Notes: generated from the sequence alone by a model not told the origin. A stretch of 33,557 nucleotides of DNA from AG-12 sp027339635 (GCA_027339635.1 DAHWNZ010000024.1:1-33557), one strand, 5' to 3'; shown: positions 1 to 8,630, numbered from the stretch's first letter. Made by a program: numbers and translations.

Positions 1-1
1 C

Positions 2-538
2 GCGTTCCTGGAGACGCTCGCCCGGTTCCGAGCGGCGCCCCAAGTGGTCCGCGAGCTGGCTGCCATCGACGGTGAGGTAGACGCGATCCTGCCGGGGACG
101 GTGCCGGCGAGCTGGTGCCGACGGCGGACGGTTTCACGGGCCCTCCTGGCCGGCGAGTACGCGGATGTGGGGCACCACGAGTCCCTGGCTCACCTCAACC
201 TGGAGTTGGCACACGAGGTCGCTCCAGCGCTGGCCGCAGCAGGGGTGACGGAGCTCGATGCTGCCGCGATCCGACTAGCCGTGCCCAGACAGATCACCCA
301 GCGAATCTCACGCCACGTGTACGAGGTGTCGAGCGGAGTCGGGCGGCCGCAATTCGCCGGCATCGCATACCTCTCCAGACTCGGGGACGACTTGACCAAC
401 TGGGCGGTCTTCAAGCCGACGCCACCTGCGCCCGACAGCCCGATCGCGGTAGTGGCCACGGAGTCGATCGAGGTTGACGACCCTGACTTCCAAGTGGCGT
501 GCGAGCTGCTGGGCCTCCAAGTGGCGGTTGCCGGCTGA
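2..538 (+). CDS. RES-domain protein, 5'-truncated by window edge
   Basis: The reading frame is open from base 2, so the gene starts outside the window; 178 residues are visible. The visible start (AFLETLARFR) and the late block (GIAYLSRLGDDLTNWAVF) resemble the middle and C-terminal parts of RES domains. That family includes NAD+-degrading toxins of Xre-RES type toxin-antitoxin systems. The Glu in FLET and the Ser in YLSR fit two of the conserved polar residues of the fold; the N-terminal Arg/Tyr region is not visible. If it is a toxin, the antitoxin gene would normally lie just upstream, beyond the window. A GTG at 44 is in frame, but starting there would cut off the conserved FLET block, so I read it as internal. 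The assignment rests on motif resemblance only. Confidence 0.6.
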   Translation, partial: AFLETLARFRAAPQVVRELAAIDGEVDAILPGTVPASWCRRRTVSRALLAGEYADVGHHESLAHLNLELAHEVAPALAAAGVTELDAAAIRLAVPRQITQRISRHVYEVSSGVGRPQFAGIAYLSRLGDDLTNWAVFKPTPPAPDSPIAVVATESIEVDDPDFQVACELLGLQVAVAG

Positions 539-596
539 ACGTTCGTGCTTGAGCGGTTCGGGTAAACCATCGAGGACTTCGCGGCGTCTCAAGGTC

Positions 597-944
597 ATGG
601 ACGACTCGCTTCCAACAGTTCCATCCAGATCCGACGCGGGGTACGGCAACTTCGATGGCGTTGCGGCGGCCAACTGGCCCCGCCTCGTCGCCACAGCTTT
701 TGCCATTGCGGGGACTGGGGGATCGCTGAGGATGTGGCGCAGGAGAGCCTGGAAGAGGTGGCTCACACTCCGCGATCCCAGTAAGCGCGAGTCGTGGCTT
801 CTCCAAATCTGCGTGCGGCGGGCTCTAAGCTGGCGGAGGCTCCAGGTCCGCCGTAGGCTCCTCGGTCCGCGTTCGCCGGATGACCCGGTCGCATTGGGGG
901 ATGACCCCGGCGATCACGACCTGGCGATGGGATTTGCCTGCTGA
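597..944 (+). pseudogene. ECF sigma factor remnant (frame-disrupted, C-terminally truncated)
   Basis: From the ATG at 597 the frame gives an ECF region-2 start (NWPRLVATAFAIAG) and, further on, LRDPSKRESWLLQICVRRAL followed by SWRRLQVRRRLLGP, typical of SigE-like actinobacterial ECF factors. The 14 or so residues between, about 712-760, make no sense in this frame, but the +1 frame there reads GDWGIAEDVAQESLE, the expected region 2.2. Two compensating indels therefore scramble the core-binding helix. The protein ends shortly after the region 2/4 linker (DHDLAMGFAC), so sigma region 4 is missing. Its end meets the broken end of the opposing integrase at about 914-945, which looks like a deletion junction. 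It is probably non-functional. Confidence 0.6.
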
Positions 945-1870
945 CGCATCTCCCCGGCCCGGGCTCGCTCCTCCTGCTGTTGGCGGCGGTGCCTCTCAAG
1001 TGCGGCTGTGGCTGCCACCGGGAGCACGAGGGTGCGCCGACTGCGGGCTGACTTCGGCTCGACGAGGTGGTACTCCCCCTCAAACCTCTGCAACGCATGG
1101 CGGACCTGAAGGCGCCCGGAGACCAGGTCAACGTCGGCCCACTGCAACCCCAGAACCTCGCCCTGGCGCACCCCAGCGTGAGTGGCCACCACGTACAAGG
1201 CCCCGAGGCGGTCGTCACAGACCTCCGACAGGAGGCGCCGGACCTCATCGGGGCCGAGCGGCGAAATCTCGTAGCGGGGCCCTCTCGGCGGGCGGACCAG
1301 CGCCGCTACGTTACGACTCACCAGTCCAAACCGCATGGCGTCGTTGAGCGCCCCGCGGAGGACACCGCGCAGGTAATCGACCCGCCGCGCCGAAAGGCCC
1401 TGGGCCAGCTTGCGGTTCATCATCGCCCGGACGTCGCCCGGCGCGAGCCGGGAGAGGCGGATCCGCCCCAGCTCGGGGACCAAGTGGCGTCGAACAATCG
1501 CCTCGTAGCTGATGTAGGTCATCGGCCGGACCGTCGGTTTGGCGCTGACGTCGAGCCAGCTCGCAAGGTAGGTGGCGACCGTTTCCCTCTCCGGCGGTAG
1601 GGGATTGCTCTCCTGGACGGACTTCAGCGCCGACGCCAGCTTGGCCGCCGCCTCGGCCCGGGTGCGAGCGTACCGGTACACACGACGGCCCGACGCCTCG
1701 GACACGGAAGCCACCCACCTTCCGTCGCTGCGCTGATAGATGCTCCCCTCTCGATTGCCCCGGCGTCGGGCTCGCGCCCGTGGCCCTGCGCGCGATGCCT
1801 CCCGGCGCCGCTCCCAGCTGCTGTCAAAACTGCTGTCAACCGCATCCTGTGGGGCGTCGCGCACCGCCAC
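914..1870 (-). pseudogene. Tyrosine recombinase (phage-type integrase), C-terminally truncated
   Basis: The 318-residue frame has an Arm-type DNA-binding start (about residues 40-70, GNREGSIYQRSDGRWVASV), a core-binding SAM-like domain (about 98-185) and the first half of the catalytic domain. The first catalytic Arg (HAGVRQGE, R235) and the beta-hairpin Lys (EPKSARSRRTL, K273) are present. The HxLRHT and H/W boxes and the nucleophilic Tyr are absent; the frame instead ends in MRQQANPIARS. I found no catalytic C-terminus in the other frames downstream. The GTG start lies 25 bases beyond the 3' end of tRNA-Lys, the usual place for an integrase gene of an element that entered a tRNA 3' end. The element seems to have been lost by deletion, leaving this inactive fragment. 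Confidence 0.85.
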
Positions 1871-1895
1871 AGGGTGGCACCTGGAGTTCGAAATG

Positions 1896-1972
1896 TGGTG
1901 CCCGCACCAGGACTCGAACCTGGAACCTTGGGATTAAGAGTCCCCTGCTCTAACCAATTGAGCCATGCGGGC
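1896..1972 (-). tRNA. tRNA-Lys (anticodon CTT)
   Basis: Read on the minus strand, the sequence folds as a cloverleaf: acceptor GCCCGCA/TGCGGGC, D-arm GCTC/GAGC, anticodon loop CTCTTAA (anticodon CTT) and T-arm CCAGG-TTCGAGT-CCTGG. The discriminator A and a genomically encoded CCA follow. The anticodon stem has one non-pairing position (27 G / 43 A). It lies 12 bases after the stop of the histidine kinase gene, and its 3' end faces the truncated integrase, so it is the probable attachment site of the lost element. Confidence 0.95.
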
Positions 1973-1984
1973 GGAGTCAAGAGT

Positions 1985-3076
1985 TTAACGCTGCTCGCGC
2001 CCCGTGGTCAGCGCCAACGCGTCACGGCTCGGCGACAGGAGGAAGCTCATCCGGAAGATAGTGCCCGTCTCAGGGTGGCTCTCCACCGAGAGGCTGCCCC
2101 CGTGGGCGCCAACAACCCTATGGACGACCGCCAGGCCCAAGCCGCTGCCTGCGGGCACCTCCTCCCTGGCGCTCTGGAGACGGACGAAGGGCTTGAAGAT
2201 TCGCTCCCTGTCCGATGGGAGGATTCCGGGGCCGTGGTCCAGGACCTCTATCACCCCCAGCGAGCCCCGGACGGCCACCGACAGCTGAACTGGCCCAGGA
2301 GGCGGCGAGTATTTCAGGGCGTTGTCGACCAGGTTCGCCACCGCCCGTGCCAGTAGGCGTCGATCACCCCGAATCGTAGGACCGCTTGCCGGAACGTCCA
2401 CCATGAGCTGATGGCCCGTTCCCGCCGCCAGCAGTTCAAAGGTCTCGTAGACCTCGGCCGCGACGGAGCCCAGATCCAGGTGTCCCAAATCGGCCTGGGC
2501 AGCGGACAACTGGGAGGCCTGCACCAGGTCGGCCAGGCCCGAGAGTACTGTCCCCAGACGATTTATCGCTCGGGCCTCCTGCGTCAGCGTGGCCATGATC
2601 TCAGGGCCGACTCCCATGCATCGTTGGGTGAGGCGGTCCAGCGCTTCGCGGACTCCCAACATCGGGGCTCTGAGCTCATGAAGGATCAGGCTGGCAGACG
2701 GCATGGTGGGCGCTTGGGATGGGGCGTCCGCCTGGAACACCACGGCGGTCCACCCGGGGACCATGGAGAGTTCCCAGAGATGCACCATGGCTCGGGCGCG
2801 CTGCGAGTGGACCGCGGCGACTCCGGACGATGGCGAACTGCCGCTCTGCAAAAGCTGCTGGCGCCGGGCCTCCAGCTCTGGATCGGAAAGGAAGCCCCTC
2901 CGATCGAGGATGCGGCTGCCTACGGATCCGGTCGAGAAGGCTGGGTTGGCGAATTCGAGATGCCCGGCGTGATCCAGGACGGCGGCAGGGTAGGGAGCGC
3001 GCCAGATGATTTCGCTGGCGAAGTCGCCGATCGGCCTTGGAGTCGACGCGGCTGCCTCCACCCACTCGAAGTTCAC
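1985..3076 (-). CDS. Sensor histidine kinase (soluble, PAS-like N-terminus)
   Basis: This 363-residue protein has a PAS-like N-terminal part (about 20-115), a HisKA dimerisation helix with the H-box ILHELRAPM (H133 as phospho-acceptor), and a HATPase domain. The ATPase boxes are clear: N-box NLVDNALKYS (248-257), G1 DHGPGI (280-285), F-box FKPF and G2 GSGLGL (310-315). No membrane segment is visible, so it probably senses a cytoplasmic or redox/ligand signal. The GTG start overlaps the stop of the response regulator gene by four bases (GTGA), indicating translational coupling. The partner is the regulator directly upstream. The signal cannot be told from sequence. Confidence 0.93.
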   Translation of the reverse strand: MNFEWVEAAASTPRPIGDFASEIIWRAPYPAAVLDHAGHLEFANPAFSTGSVGSRILDRRGFLSDPELEARRQQLLQSGSSPSSGVAAVHSQRARAMVHLWELSMVPGWTAVVFQADAPSQAPTMPSASLILHELRAPMLGVREALDRLTQRCMGVGPEIMATLTQEARAINRLGTVLSGLADLVQASQLSAAQADLGHLDLGSVAAEVYETFELLAAGTGHQLMVDVPASGPTIRGDRRLLARAVANLVDNALKYSPPPGPVQLSVAVRGSLGVIEVLDHGPGILPSDRERIFKPFVRLQSAREEVPAGSGLGLAVVHRVVGAHGGSLSVESHPETGTIFRMSFLLSPSRDALALTTGREQR

Positions 3077-3762
3077 AGCCGGGGCTCGAACTTGTAGCCA
3101 ATCCCCCTGATCGTATGGATGAAGCGGGGATTGCTGCTGCTGTCCCCGAGGAGGCGGCGAAGGTCCACCACGGCGTTGTCGACCGCCCGGTTGTAGACGT
3201 CCGAGTTCACCCCCCAGACCAAATAGACCAACTGCTCCTTGCGGAGCACCGTCCCTGGTTGACTGGCCAGGGCCTGCAGCAAACTGAAGGCCCGCTTGGT
3301 GAGTCGGACGTCGCGCCCGTCAACCCGGCAGGTCCAGGTTGCGGAGTCGAGGGTGAGCCCCCCGACCTCGATCAGGGTCGGAGCGCGGGTGCCCTGGCGC
3401 ACGAGGCGCGCCACGGCCGCCCGTAGAACGGACGGGTCCTCGTCCTTGCCGATGTATATGTCGACACCGCTGGAGTATCCGGCCGCTTTGTCGAACGAGT
3501 CGCTCTTGGCGCTCAGCATGACCACCGGCAGTGACTCTCCGGCCGTCCGTAGCGCGGCCACCACCTCCAGCCCGCTCATGCCGGGCATTGCGTAGTCCAA
3601 GACGAGGCAGTCCTGGGGATGGTGGGCCAGGTGGGCCAGACCCTCGCGTCCCCCCGCGGCCGAGTCCACCCGGTACCCGTCAGGCTCCAAGACCCGTTTG
3701 ACTGCGGAAACGCTGAGTGGGTCGTCGTCGACCACCAAGACCCGGGCTCGTTCCGGCCCCAT
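3073..3762 (-). CDS. OmpR/PhoB-family response regulator
   Basis: From the ATG at 3762, with GGGGAGGG about eight bases upstream, the protein is 229 residues. The receiver domain (about 6-120) carries the acidic pair at 12-13, phospho-acceptor D56 (LVLDYAMPG), the conserved Ser at 84 and K106. A winged-helix effector domain (about 130-229) ends in the typical GIGYKFEPRL. The frame is open further upstream to 4005, but that would run into the divergent sigma gene, so the ATG is preferred. It forms an operon with the histidine kinase and is divergent from the ECF sigma gene, leaving a 176-base shared control region. Either regulator could act on that region and on the pilus operon; this is inference from position. 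Confidence 0.93.
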   Translation of the reverse strand: MGPERARVLVVDDDPLSVSAVKRVLEPDGYRVDSAAGGREGLAHLAHHPQDCLVLDYAMPGMSGLEVVAALRTAGESLPVVMLSAKSDSFDKAAGYSSGVDIYIGKDEDPSVLRAAVARLVRQGTRAPTLIEVGGLTLDSATWTCRVDGRDVRLTKRAFSLLQALASQPGTVLRKEQLVYLVWGVNSDVYNRAVDNAVVDLRRLLGDSSSNPRFIHTIRGIGYKFEPRL

Positions 3763-3938
3763 CACACACCCTCCCCGGACTTCCCTGCGATTATGCGCCG
3801 ACACGCCCCGACAAAGACGGTGCAGTTGGGGTGCGAAATCGGGGCCGCCTATGCGCGTGGAGCGCGCATCCTGGCTGCGCGCTCGGATCAAAGCTTCCTG
3901 TTCAGGGGTCAGTGGTGACCCTGAAGGGAGGAACGAGG

Positions 3939-4520
3939 GTGGACGACGGGGACTTTGAAGCCCGCATCTCGGCTCTGCGGCGGGCGGAGCCGGAGGCGGT
4001 GGCATGGATGTTCGAGACCTTCAAGGATGACGTGGAGCGCTGCTTCCGCCGCCGCCCGCCGGAGGATCGGGCGGACATGGTGCAGGACGTCTTCGTGACC
4101 GCGATGACCCGTCTGCACTCCTTTCAGGGCCAGACCGAGGCGGTGTTACGGGCCTGGCTGCGCAGCATCGCGTTCCACAGGTGGCATCATCGCTGGGAAG
4201 CCGACCAGGTCAGGCAGCGGCACGCAGGGATGGCGCTGGAAGTGATGCTCGACATGAATCCGAGCCATCGGGCCTTCTCCGACCCCACCGCGGATCCCCT
4301 GCTCAAGGTGATCGAGCGCGATACGGTGGGTGGGCTCTTACAGCGCCTCACGCCGGGCCAGGCTGAGGTCGTGCGCGCGCACGTCCTGGAGGGAAGGACA
4401 ACTCAGGAGATCGCCGCGGACTGGGGGGTGCCCAAGGAGCGGATCCGGGGCCTGTACAAGCGCGGCATGGCCAGGCTCCGCCACACGGGCGCTGGCCAGG
4501 AGCTCAAGGGCGCCGCCTGA
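3939..4520 (+). CDS. RNA polymerase ECF-type sigma factor
   Basis: The GTG at 3939 follows AGGGAGG by seven bases and gives 193 residues, the usual ECF length. Region 2 covers about residues 20-88, with the core-binding segment DMVQDVFVTAM at 47-57. Region 4 covers about 130-182, with a helix-turn-helix TTQEIAADWGVPKERIRGLY and the usual KRGMARLR end. No anti-sigma factor gene is adjacent. The gene lies 168 bases upstream of the Tad pilus operon on the same strand and is divergent from a two-component system, so it may control pilus expression. An earlier in-frame GTG at 3915 exists but has a poorer ribosome-binding site. Confidence 0.88.
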   Translation: MDDGDFEARISALRRAEPEAVAWMFETFKDDVERCFRRRPPEDRADMVQDVFVTAMTRLHSFQGQTEAVLRAWLRSIAFHRWHHRWEADQVRQRHAGMALEVMLDMNPSHRAFSDPTADPLLKVIERDTVGGLLQRLTPGQAEVVRAHVLEGRTTQEIAADWGVPKERIRGLYKRGMARLRHTGAGQELKGAA

Positions 4521-4562
4521 TGGCGTTCCGGGACCATGGAATTGAGATCATGGGGGTGCTAA

Positions 4563-4578
4563 GTTACATATCCGTAAC
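4563..4578. promoter_or_regulatory. Inverted repeat upstream of Tad operon, possible operator
   Basis: GTTACATATCCGTAAC is a 5-bp perfect inverted repeat with a 6-base AT-richer centre, in otherwise GC-rich non-coding DNA between the sigma gene and the cpaB-like gene (start 4689). Its position fits a regulator-binding site for the pilus operon. There is no direct evidence for a binding protein. Confidence 0.3.
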
Positions 4579-4688
4579 AAGCCAGGTGGTTCCCTTGCTC
4601 CCTCTGGGTGGCGCAAAATCCATCCACCGGGGTGGGATCCGGTGTGGCCCCGAGGGGGAGGGGCTCCCGTGATGAGGGAGGCGGAGGA

Positions 4689-5408
4689 GTGAGGCGAAAG
4701 CTGGCACTGGCCGTTGGGCTCGCTACTTTCTGTGCGGCCTTAACGGCCTTTCTCCTGCTGGCGGTCGAGGCCGAAACGGGGATGCAGCGGGTCCTGGTGG
4801 CCGCGCGCAACATCCCCGCAGGAGAGACTCTGCAGGCGAACACGACCGACCTGCGCCCGGGTGGGGCCCTGGTGCATATGGGAGCATCGGCCCTCGCTGA
4901 CACCTTCCCTGAGAGCGACTTTCGGAGCGTCCAGGGAGCGGTCGCCCTGGTGGACATTCCCGCCGGCAGTGTCCTCCTGCGCAGCGACCTCGTCGCGGGA
5001 GACGGGTCAGCCGACCGCCAGGTGACTCTGACCGTGGCATCAATGCCGTCCGACCTGGTGGCCGGGGACCGCGTGGATTTGCTCGCGGTCGCGAGCGAAA
5101 CGGGGGGCGCAGCGGCGGAGGACCTGTGCGGTGCGGCGGCCCTTCCCAGTTGCGTCATGCCTCTGGCACAATCCGTAGTCATCGTTGCGGCGAACGCTTC
5201 CGCCCACCAGCTCACCCTGGCGGTACCCCCCTCGGAAGTGGCGCCGTGGCTTCTGCTCGACGCCACCCAGTCGATTTGGGCGGTGCCCGCCACTGGTCCC
5301 GCGTGTCCGGGGGCGGAACAGCCGATTTCCAACCCGGCGACTGCCCTGCATGCCATCGAGTACCCCAGCTTGGGAAGCAGCTGCAGAGATCCCGGGTCGC
5401 CGGGGTGA
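4689..5408 (+). CDS. CpaB/RcpC-like Flp pilus assembly protein (SAF domain)
   Basis: The GTG at 4689, eight bases after AGGGAG, gives 239 residues. An N-terminal membrane segment (about 4-24, LALAVGLATFCAALTAFLLL) is followed by a SAF domain. Its first beta-clip reads VLVAARNIPAGETL and the second copy ALVDIPAGSVLLRSDL. A C-terminal RcpC-like part begins at VTLTVASMPSDLVAGDRVDLLAV. CpaB proteins sit in the envelope and support Tad pilus assembly; in diderms they are linked to the secretin, but no secretin gene is seen here. Two Cys pairs in the C-terminal half could form disulfides outside the membrane. This is the first gene of the Tad operon. Confidence 0.8.
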   Translation: MRRKLALAVGLATFCAALTAFLLLAVEAETGMQRVLVAARNIPAGETLQANTTDLRPGGALVHMGASALADTFPESDFRSVQGAVALVDIPAGSVLLRSDLVAGDGSADRQVTLTVASMPSDLVAGDRVDLLAVASETGGAAAEDLCGAAALPSCVMPLAQSVVIVAANASAHQLTLAVPPSEVAPWLLLDATQSIWAVPATGPACPGAEQPISNPATALHAIEYPSLGSSCRDPGSPG

Positions 5409-5418
5409 TGAGGTAGCC

Positions 5419-6303
5419 ATGAGATTTCCACCCTTTCGGCGCGACCGGGGCAGCCTCGGTAGCCATCTTGTTGACGGAGACGATGGCACCGAAGTGGCTT
5501 CGGGTCGGATCGTCGCTGTCACCGGCGCCGGCGGTGCTCCGGGGCGCACTTTCCTGAGCCTCAACGTGGCAGCTGCCCTCGCAGCTCAGGGGCTCAAGGT
5601 GGCTCTTCTCGAACTGGGTCCGGGCCTGGGCACCGTGTCATCCCAGCTCGGGTTGCGGGAGGATCGCTCGCTCTCCTTTCTCTCCCATGAAGCCCAGCTT
5701 CGAGAACTCGACGAGCAGCTTTTATTCCGCCACCTGCAGAGTCTTGGATCCCTCAGGATACTCACGGGACTATTCGAGCCGGCTCAGCAGCCGTTGCGAG
5801 ATCTCGACTTCTTGAGTCGGGTGCTGGACCTGGTGAGCCGTCATCATCAGCTGACAGTGGCGGATCTGGGGCCGATGGATTCTTCCCTCACTTCCGCGCT
5901 GGCCCAGAGATGCCATGCAATCTGCTGGGTGGTGGCCCCAACTCCTGTGGGGGCAGACCTGTTCGACCGCGTGGTGCGAGCCTCTCTCGCCGCACCCCTT
6001 CGCGGCAAGCCCAATCTCGCGGTGTTGAACGGCGTTGGACCAGGAACCCTCCCAGGAGCGGAAGCAACTCTGCCGCGGCGATACGGCATGCCCTTGGCGG
6101 CGACCATTCCCTTTGACCGCCAGGCATGTATGAGAGCCGAGTACACCCACTCACCCGCGGCTATGGCCGGGCCGCTCAGAGCTCCACTGGCGCGGGCGGC
6201 TATGGCGGTGTCGGGCTGGGCATTTCCCTCCACCCCCCGGGTTGCACAACCGGACGCCCCGTCCCAGACCACATCGAGTCGTCTAATCGGGACCGGGTCG
6301 TAG
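5419..6303 (+). CDS. TadZ/CpaE-like MinD-family protein with degenerate P-loop
   Basis: The ATG at 5419 gives 294 residues; the frame is open upstream but would overlap the cpaB-like gene. Residues 30-75 form the first strand, P-loop and helix of a MinD/ParA fold (IVAVTGAGGAPGRTFLSLNV), and the later strands (LTVADLGP; CHAICWVVAPTP) fit this family. Aligned to the usual GAKGGVGKST, both lysines are replaced (K to G and K to R). The strand after it reads LLELGPGLGTV rather than the usual Asp-rich form. ATP hydrolysis is therefore doubtful. TadZ/CpaE proteins localise the pilus machine to a cell pole, sometimes without ATPase activity. A second MinD-like gene lies near the operon end. Confidence 0.78.
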   Translation: MRFPPFRRDRGSLGSHLVDGDDGTEVASGRIVAVTGAGGAPGRTFLSLNVAAALAAQGLKVALLELGPGLGTVSSQLGLREDRSLSFLSHEAQLRELDEQLLFRHLQSLGSLRILTGLFEPAQQPLRDLDFLSRVLDLVSRHHQLTVADLGPMDSSLTSALAQRCHAICWVVAPTPVGADLFDRVVRASLAAPLRGKPNLAVLNGVGPGTLPGAEATLPRRYGMPLAATIPFDRQACMRAEYTHSPAAMAGPLRAPLARAAMAVSGWAFPSTPRVAQPDAPSQTTSSRLIGTGS

Positions 6304-6306
6304 GGT

Positions 6307-7689
6307 GTGAGCACCCCAGCCCTCCTCAGCTCCGGCGGTTCCCCCGACTTCGTGAGGAACGTCGAGCTGGGCCTCCTGCCAGAGGTCCAGTCGAAGTTGG
6401 CGGGACGGCTGGCCAGCCGTGCGGACCCTGAATTGAAGCCCGACGATCGGGGCTGGATCCTATCGCTGGTGCAGAGCGAGATCCAGGCCTATCACACGGC
6501 CGCGCCCCACCGTCACCTGCCGGTCCTAACGGCGGAAGGGTATGAGGAGGTGAAGCGGCGCTTGATCGCCCGGCTGGGTCCGCTCGGTCCGATAGCGGAG
6601 CTGCTGTCGGATCCGCTGATCGAAGAGGTTTTGATCAATGGCCCGGAAGAGGTGCTGGTGGTCAAGGACGGGGTGGAACAGGATGCCCAGGTGCGCTTTG
6701 AGAGCGAAGACGCGCTTCTGGCGACCGTCCAGCGCCTGCTGGGTTCCGGGGCCGCCCATATCGATCGGGCGAGCCCCATGGTCACCGCCACCATGGAGGA
6801 CGGGTCCCGCATAAATGCGGTTCTGCCTCCCGTGGCGATGCCCATGGCCGTCACCATCCGTCGCCACCAGCTGGCTCGATTCGGTCGTCTCACCGATCTG
6901 TCCCGGGTCGGCACCTTGCCCTGGGAACTCGCTCCTCTTCTGCAGACTGCGGTCCGTGCCCGACTCAACTTGATCGTTTCGGGCGGGACCGGCTCGGGAA
7001 AGACCACACTCCTCCGGCTTCTGATCTCGGAGGTGCCCGCCTGGGAGCGCATCATCACGATCGAGGATCAGAGGGAACTCCACCTGCGCACCGCCCGGGG
7101 CGGGCGCCGCAACACCATATCGCTGGAAGCACGCGACCCCAACACCGAGGGGACGGGTGAGGTCACGATCCAGCAGCTGGTGCGAAATGCCCTGCGCCAG
7201 CGGCCCGACCGAATCTTCGTCGGGGAGTGTCGCGGCCCGGAAGCGCTCGACGTCGTGGACGCCATGGGCACGGGTCACGACGGGAGCGGGACCACCCTCC
7301 ATGCCAACAGCGCCCGGGACGCCCTGCAGCGCCTGGCAGGGCTGGTTCGCCGGCACCCCGCCCAGGCCCGAGCCGACCCCGCAGCGATTGCCCGGGAACT
7401 CGCCGCCAAGGTCGACCTCGTGGTCCACCTGACCCGGATCAGGCGTCCAGATGGGGCGGACCAGCGAGTTATCCAGGCGGTAGGATTCGTCACGGGCCAG
7501 GTGGAGGGCGACCTCCCGATCCTCGAGACGCTGTGCCACCACAACCGGGCCAGGGGGACCTGGGAGTGGGACGTGCCCCGCCTGGACGACTTGCCTGCGA
7601 AGATCCAGGACAAACTGGACTCTGCCGGGGTCGCGGCCGCTTCCTGGTTCGGAGGGATGCCCGAACCGGGCGTCCGGGGAATGTCGTGA
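6307..7689 (+). CDS. tadA: TadA/CpaF secretion ATPase of the Tad pilus
   Basis: This 460-residue hexameric-type ATPase powers pilus extension, and perhaps retraction, on the cytoplasmic face of the membrane. Visible motifs are Walker A GGTGSGKT (226-233), the acidic box TIEDQREL (251-258), Walker B RIFVGE (303-308) and the His box GTGHDGSGTTLHAN (321-334). An N-terminal domain (about 50-200) carries the CpaF-type LSDPLIEEVLINGPEEVLV block. The GTG start lies three bases after the stop of the tadZ-like gene, and the stop overlaps the tadB start by four bases. Length and motifs match CpaF/TadA rather than type II GspE. Confidence 0.95.
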   Translation: MSTPALLSSGGSPDFVRNVELGLLPEVQSKLAGRLASRADPELKPDDRGWILSLVQSEIQAYHTAAPHRHLPVLTAEGYEEVKRRLIARLGPLGPIAELLSDPLIEEVLINGPEEVLVVKDGVEQDAQVRFESEDALLATVQRLLGSGAAHIDRASPMVTATMEDGSRINAVLPPVAMPMAVTIRRHQLARFGRLTDLSRVGTLPWELAPLLQTAVRARLNLIVSGGTGSGKTTLLRLLISEVPAWERIITIEDQRELHLRTARGGRRNTISLEARDPNTEGTGEVTIQQLVRNALRQRPDRIFVGECRGPEALDVVDAMGTGHDGSGTTLHANSARDALQRLAGLVRRHPAQARADPAAIARELAAKVDLVVHLTRIRRPDGADQRVIQAVGFVTGQVEGDLPILETLCHHNRARGTWEWDVPRLDDLPAKIQDKLDSAGVAAASWFGGMPEPGVRGMS

Positions 7690-8630
7690 ACCTTCCGTTT
7701 CCCTATCTGACGGTCCTGACGGTCATGGCCGCGGGAGCCGCCTGCCTTTGTGTGTGGGCTATGTGGACGGCCAGGGTTCAGGAGCCCAGCAGCATTGCGG
7801 AGAGCGTCGGCGAGTTGCGGGCCGGGACCTGGCGGTCCAGCTTCCAGGAGAAACTGCGGGGAACGGGCCCGGCTTTGCTCTTCGGGCTTGTGCTCGGGTT
7901 CCTCGCGCTGGCGGTATTGGGCCTACCTATACCCGCTGCCGTGCTGGGGATCCTCGGAATCCTGATGGAGCGCTCGCTGCAGGAGTGGCGCCGCGCCCGC
8001 GCCCGTGCCTCCTTCAGGGATGCCCTGGTTGGAGCGGTCGATCTGCTGGGGCAGCTTCTGCCCGCCGGTCACGGGGTGCGCCAGGCGCTGCAGTCGCTGG
8101 CGGAAGGAGGCCCGGTCGAGCTGCGCGGGGAACTGCAGACGGTAATTGTACGGATGCGCGAAGTGCCCTTGGACCTGGCGCTGCTGGAAGCCGATCGCCG
8201 GATCAAGCAACCCTTGTTCAGCCTCATGGTCAGCGCTCTATCTGTCGGGGCGAGGTCAGGCGGGCGAATCACCCCGCTGCTGGAGGAGCTTTCGAGGGCG
8301 GCCCATCAGATTCAGACCGCTCAGGACCAGATCCGCGCCGAACAGGCTCAGGGTCGCCTCGGCGCTCTTGTCATCGCTCTGATGCCGGTCTTTTTGATCG
8401 CCGTTCTGCGGGTGGTGAATCCAGCCTATCTGCAGCCCTACCATGGCCTTGGCGGCCAGCTCGTTCTGTCCCTTCTGCTCGCCCTGATCGTGATCGGGTA
8501 CTCCTGGATGCTGCGAATTCTGCGCGCCAGGGACGTGGACCAAATCCACCTCCTGGCGGGCTCGCCCGGGTCCGACATTGAGCAGCAGGCGGGGCTCAGC
8601 CACCACGTCGTTCCCGGGGCCGCCCGCTGA
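7686..8630 (+). CDS. tadB: TadB-like inner-membrane platform protein
   Basis: The GTG at 7686 overlaps the tadA stop (GTGA) and gives 314 residues. The order is an N-terminal membrane segment (about 7-27), a second hydrophobic stretch (about 60-95), a cytoplasmic T2SSF/GspF-type domain, and two C-terminal membrane segments (about 215-240 and 255-285). The GspF-type domain includes FRDALVGAVDLLGQLLPAGH and QALQSLAEGGP. TadB pairs with TadC to form the membrane platform that TadA drives. Topology and operon position support the call. Confidence 0.88.
   Translation: MNLPFPYLTVLTVMAAGAACLCVWAMWTARVQEPSSIAESVGELRAGTWRSSFQEKLRGTGPALLFGLVLGFLALAVLGLPIPAAVLGILGILMERSLQEWRRARARASFRDALVGAVDLLGQLLPAGHGVRQALQSLAEGGPVELRGELQTVIVRMREVPLDLALLEADRRIKQPLFSLMVSALSVGARSGGRITPLLEELSRAAHQIQTAQDQIRAEQAQGRLGALVIALMPVFLIAVLRVVNPAYLQPYHGLGGQLVLSLLLALIVIGYSWMLRILRARDVDQIHLLAGSPGSDIEQQAGLSHHVVPGAAR

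Noticed and set aside
4551..4672. 40-residue frame between the sigma gene and the cpaB-like gene, a possible Flp pilin
   Set aside because: It lacks the Gly-x4-Glu-Tyr prepilin motif and a long hydrophobic helix, and no ribosome-binding site precedes it.
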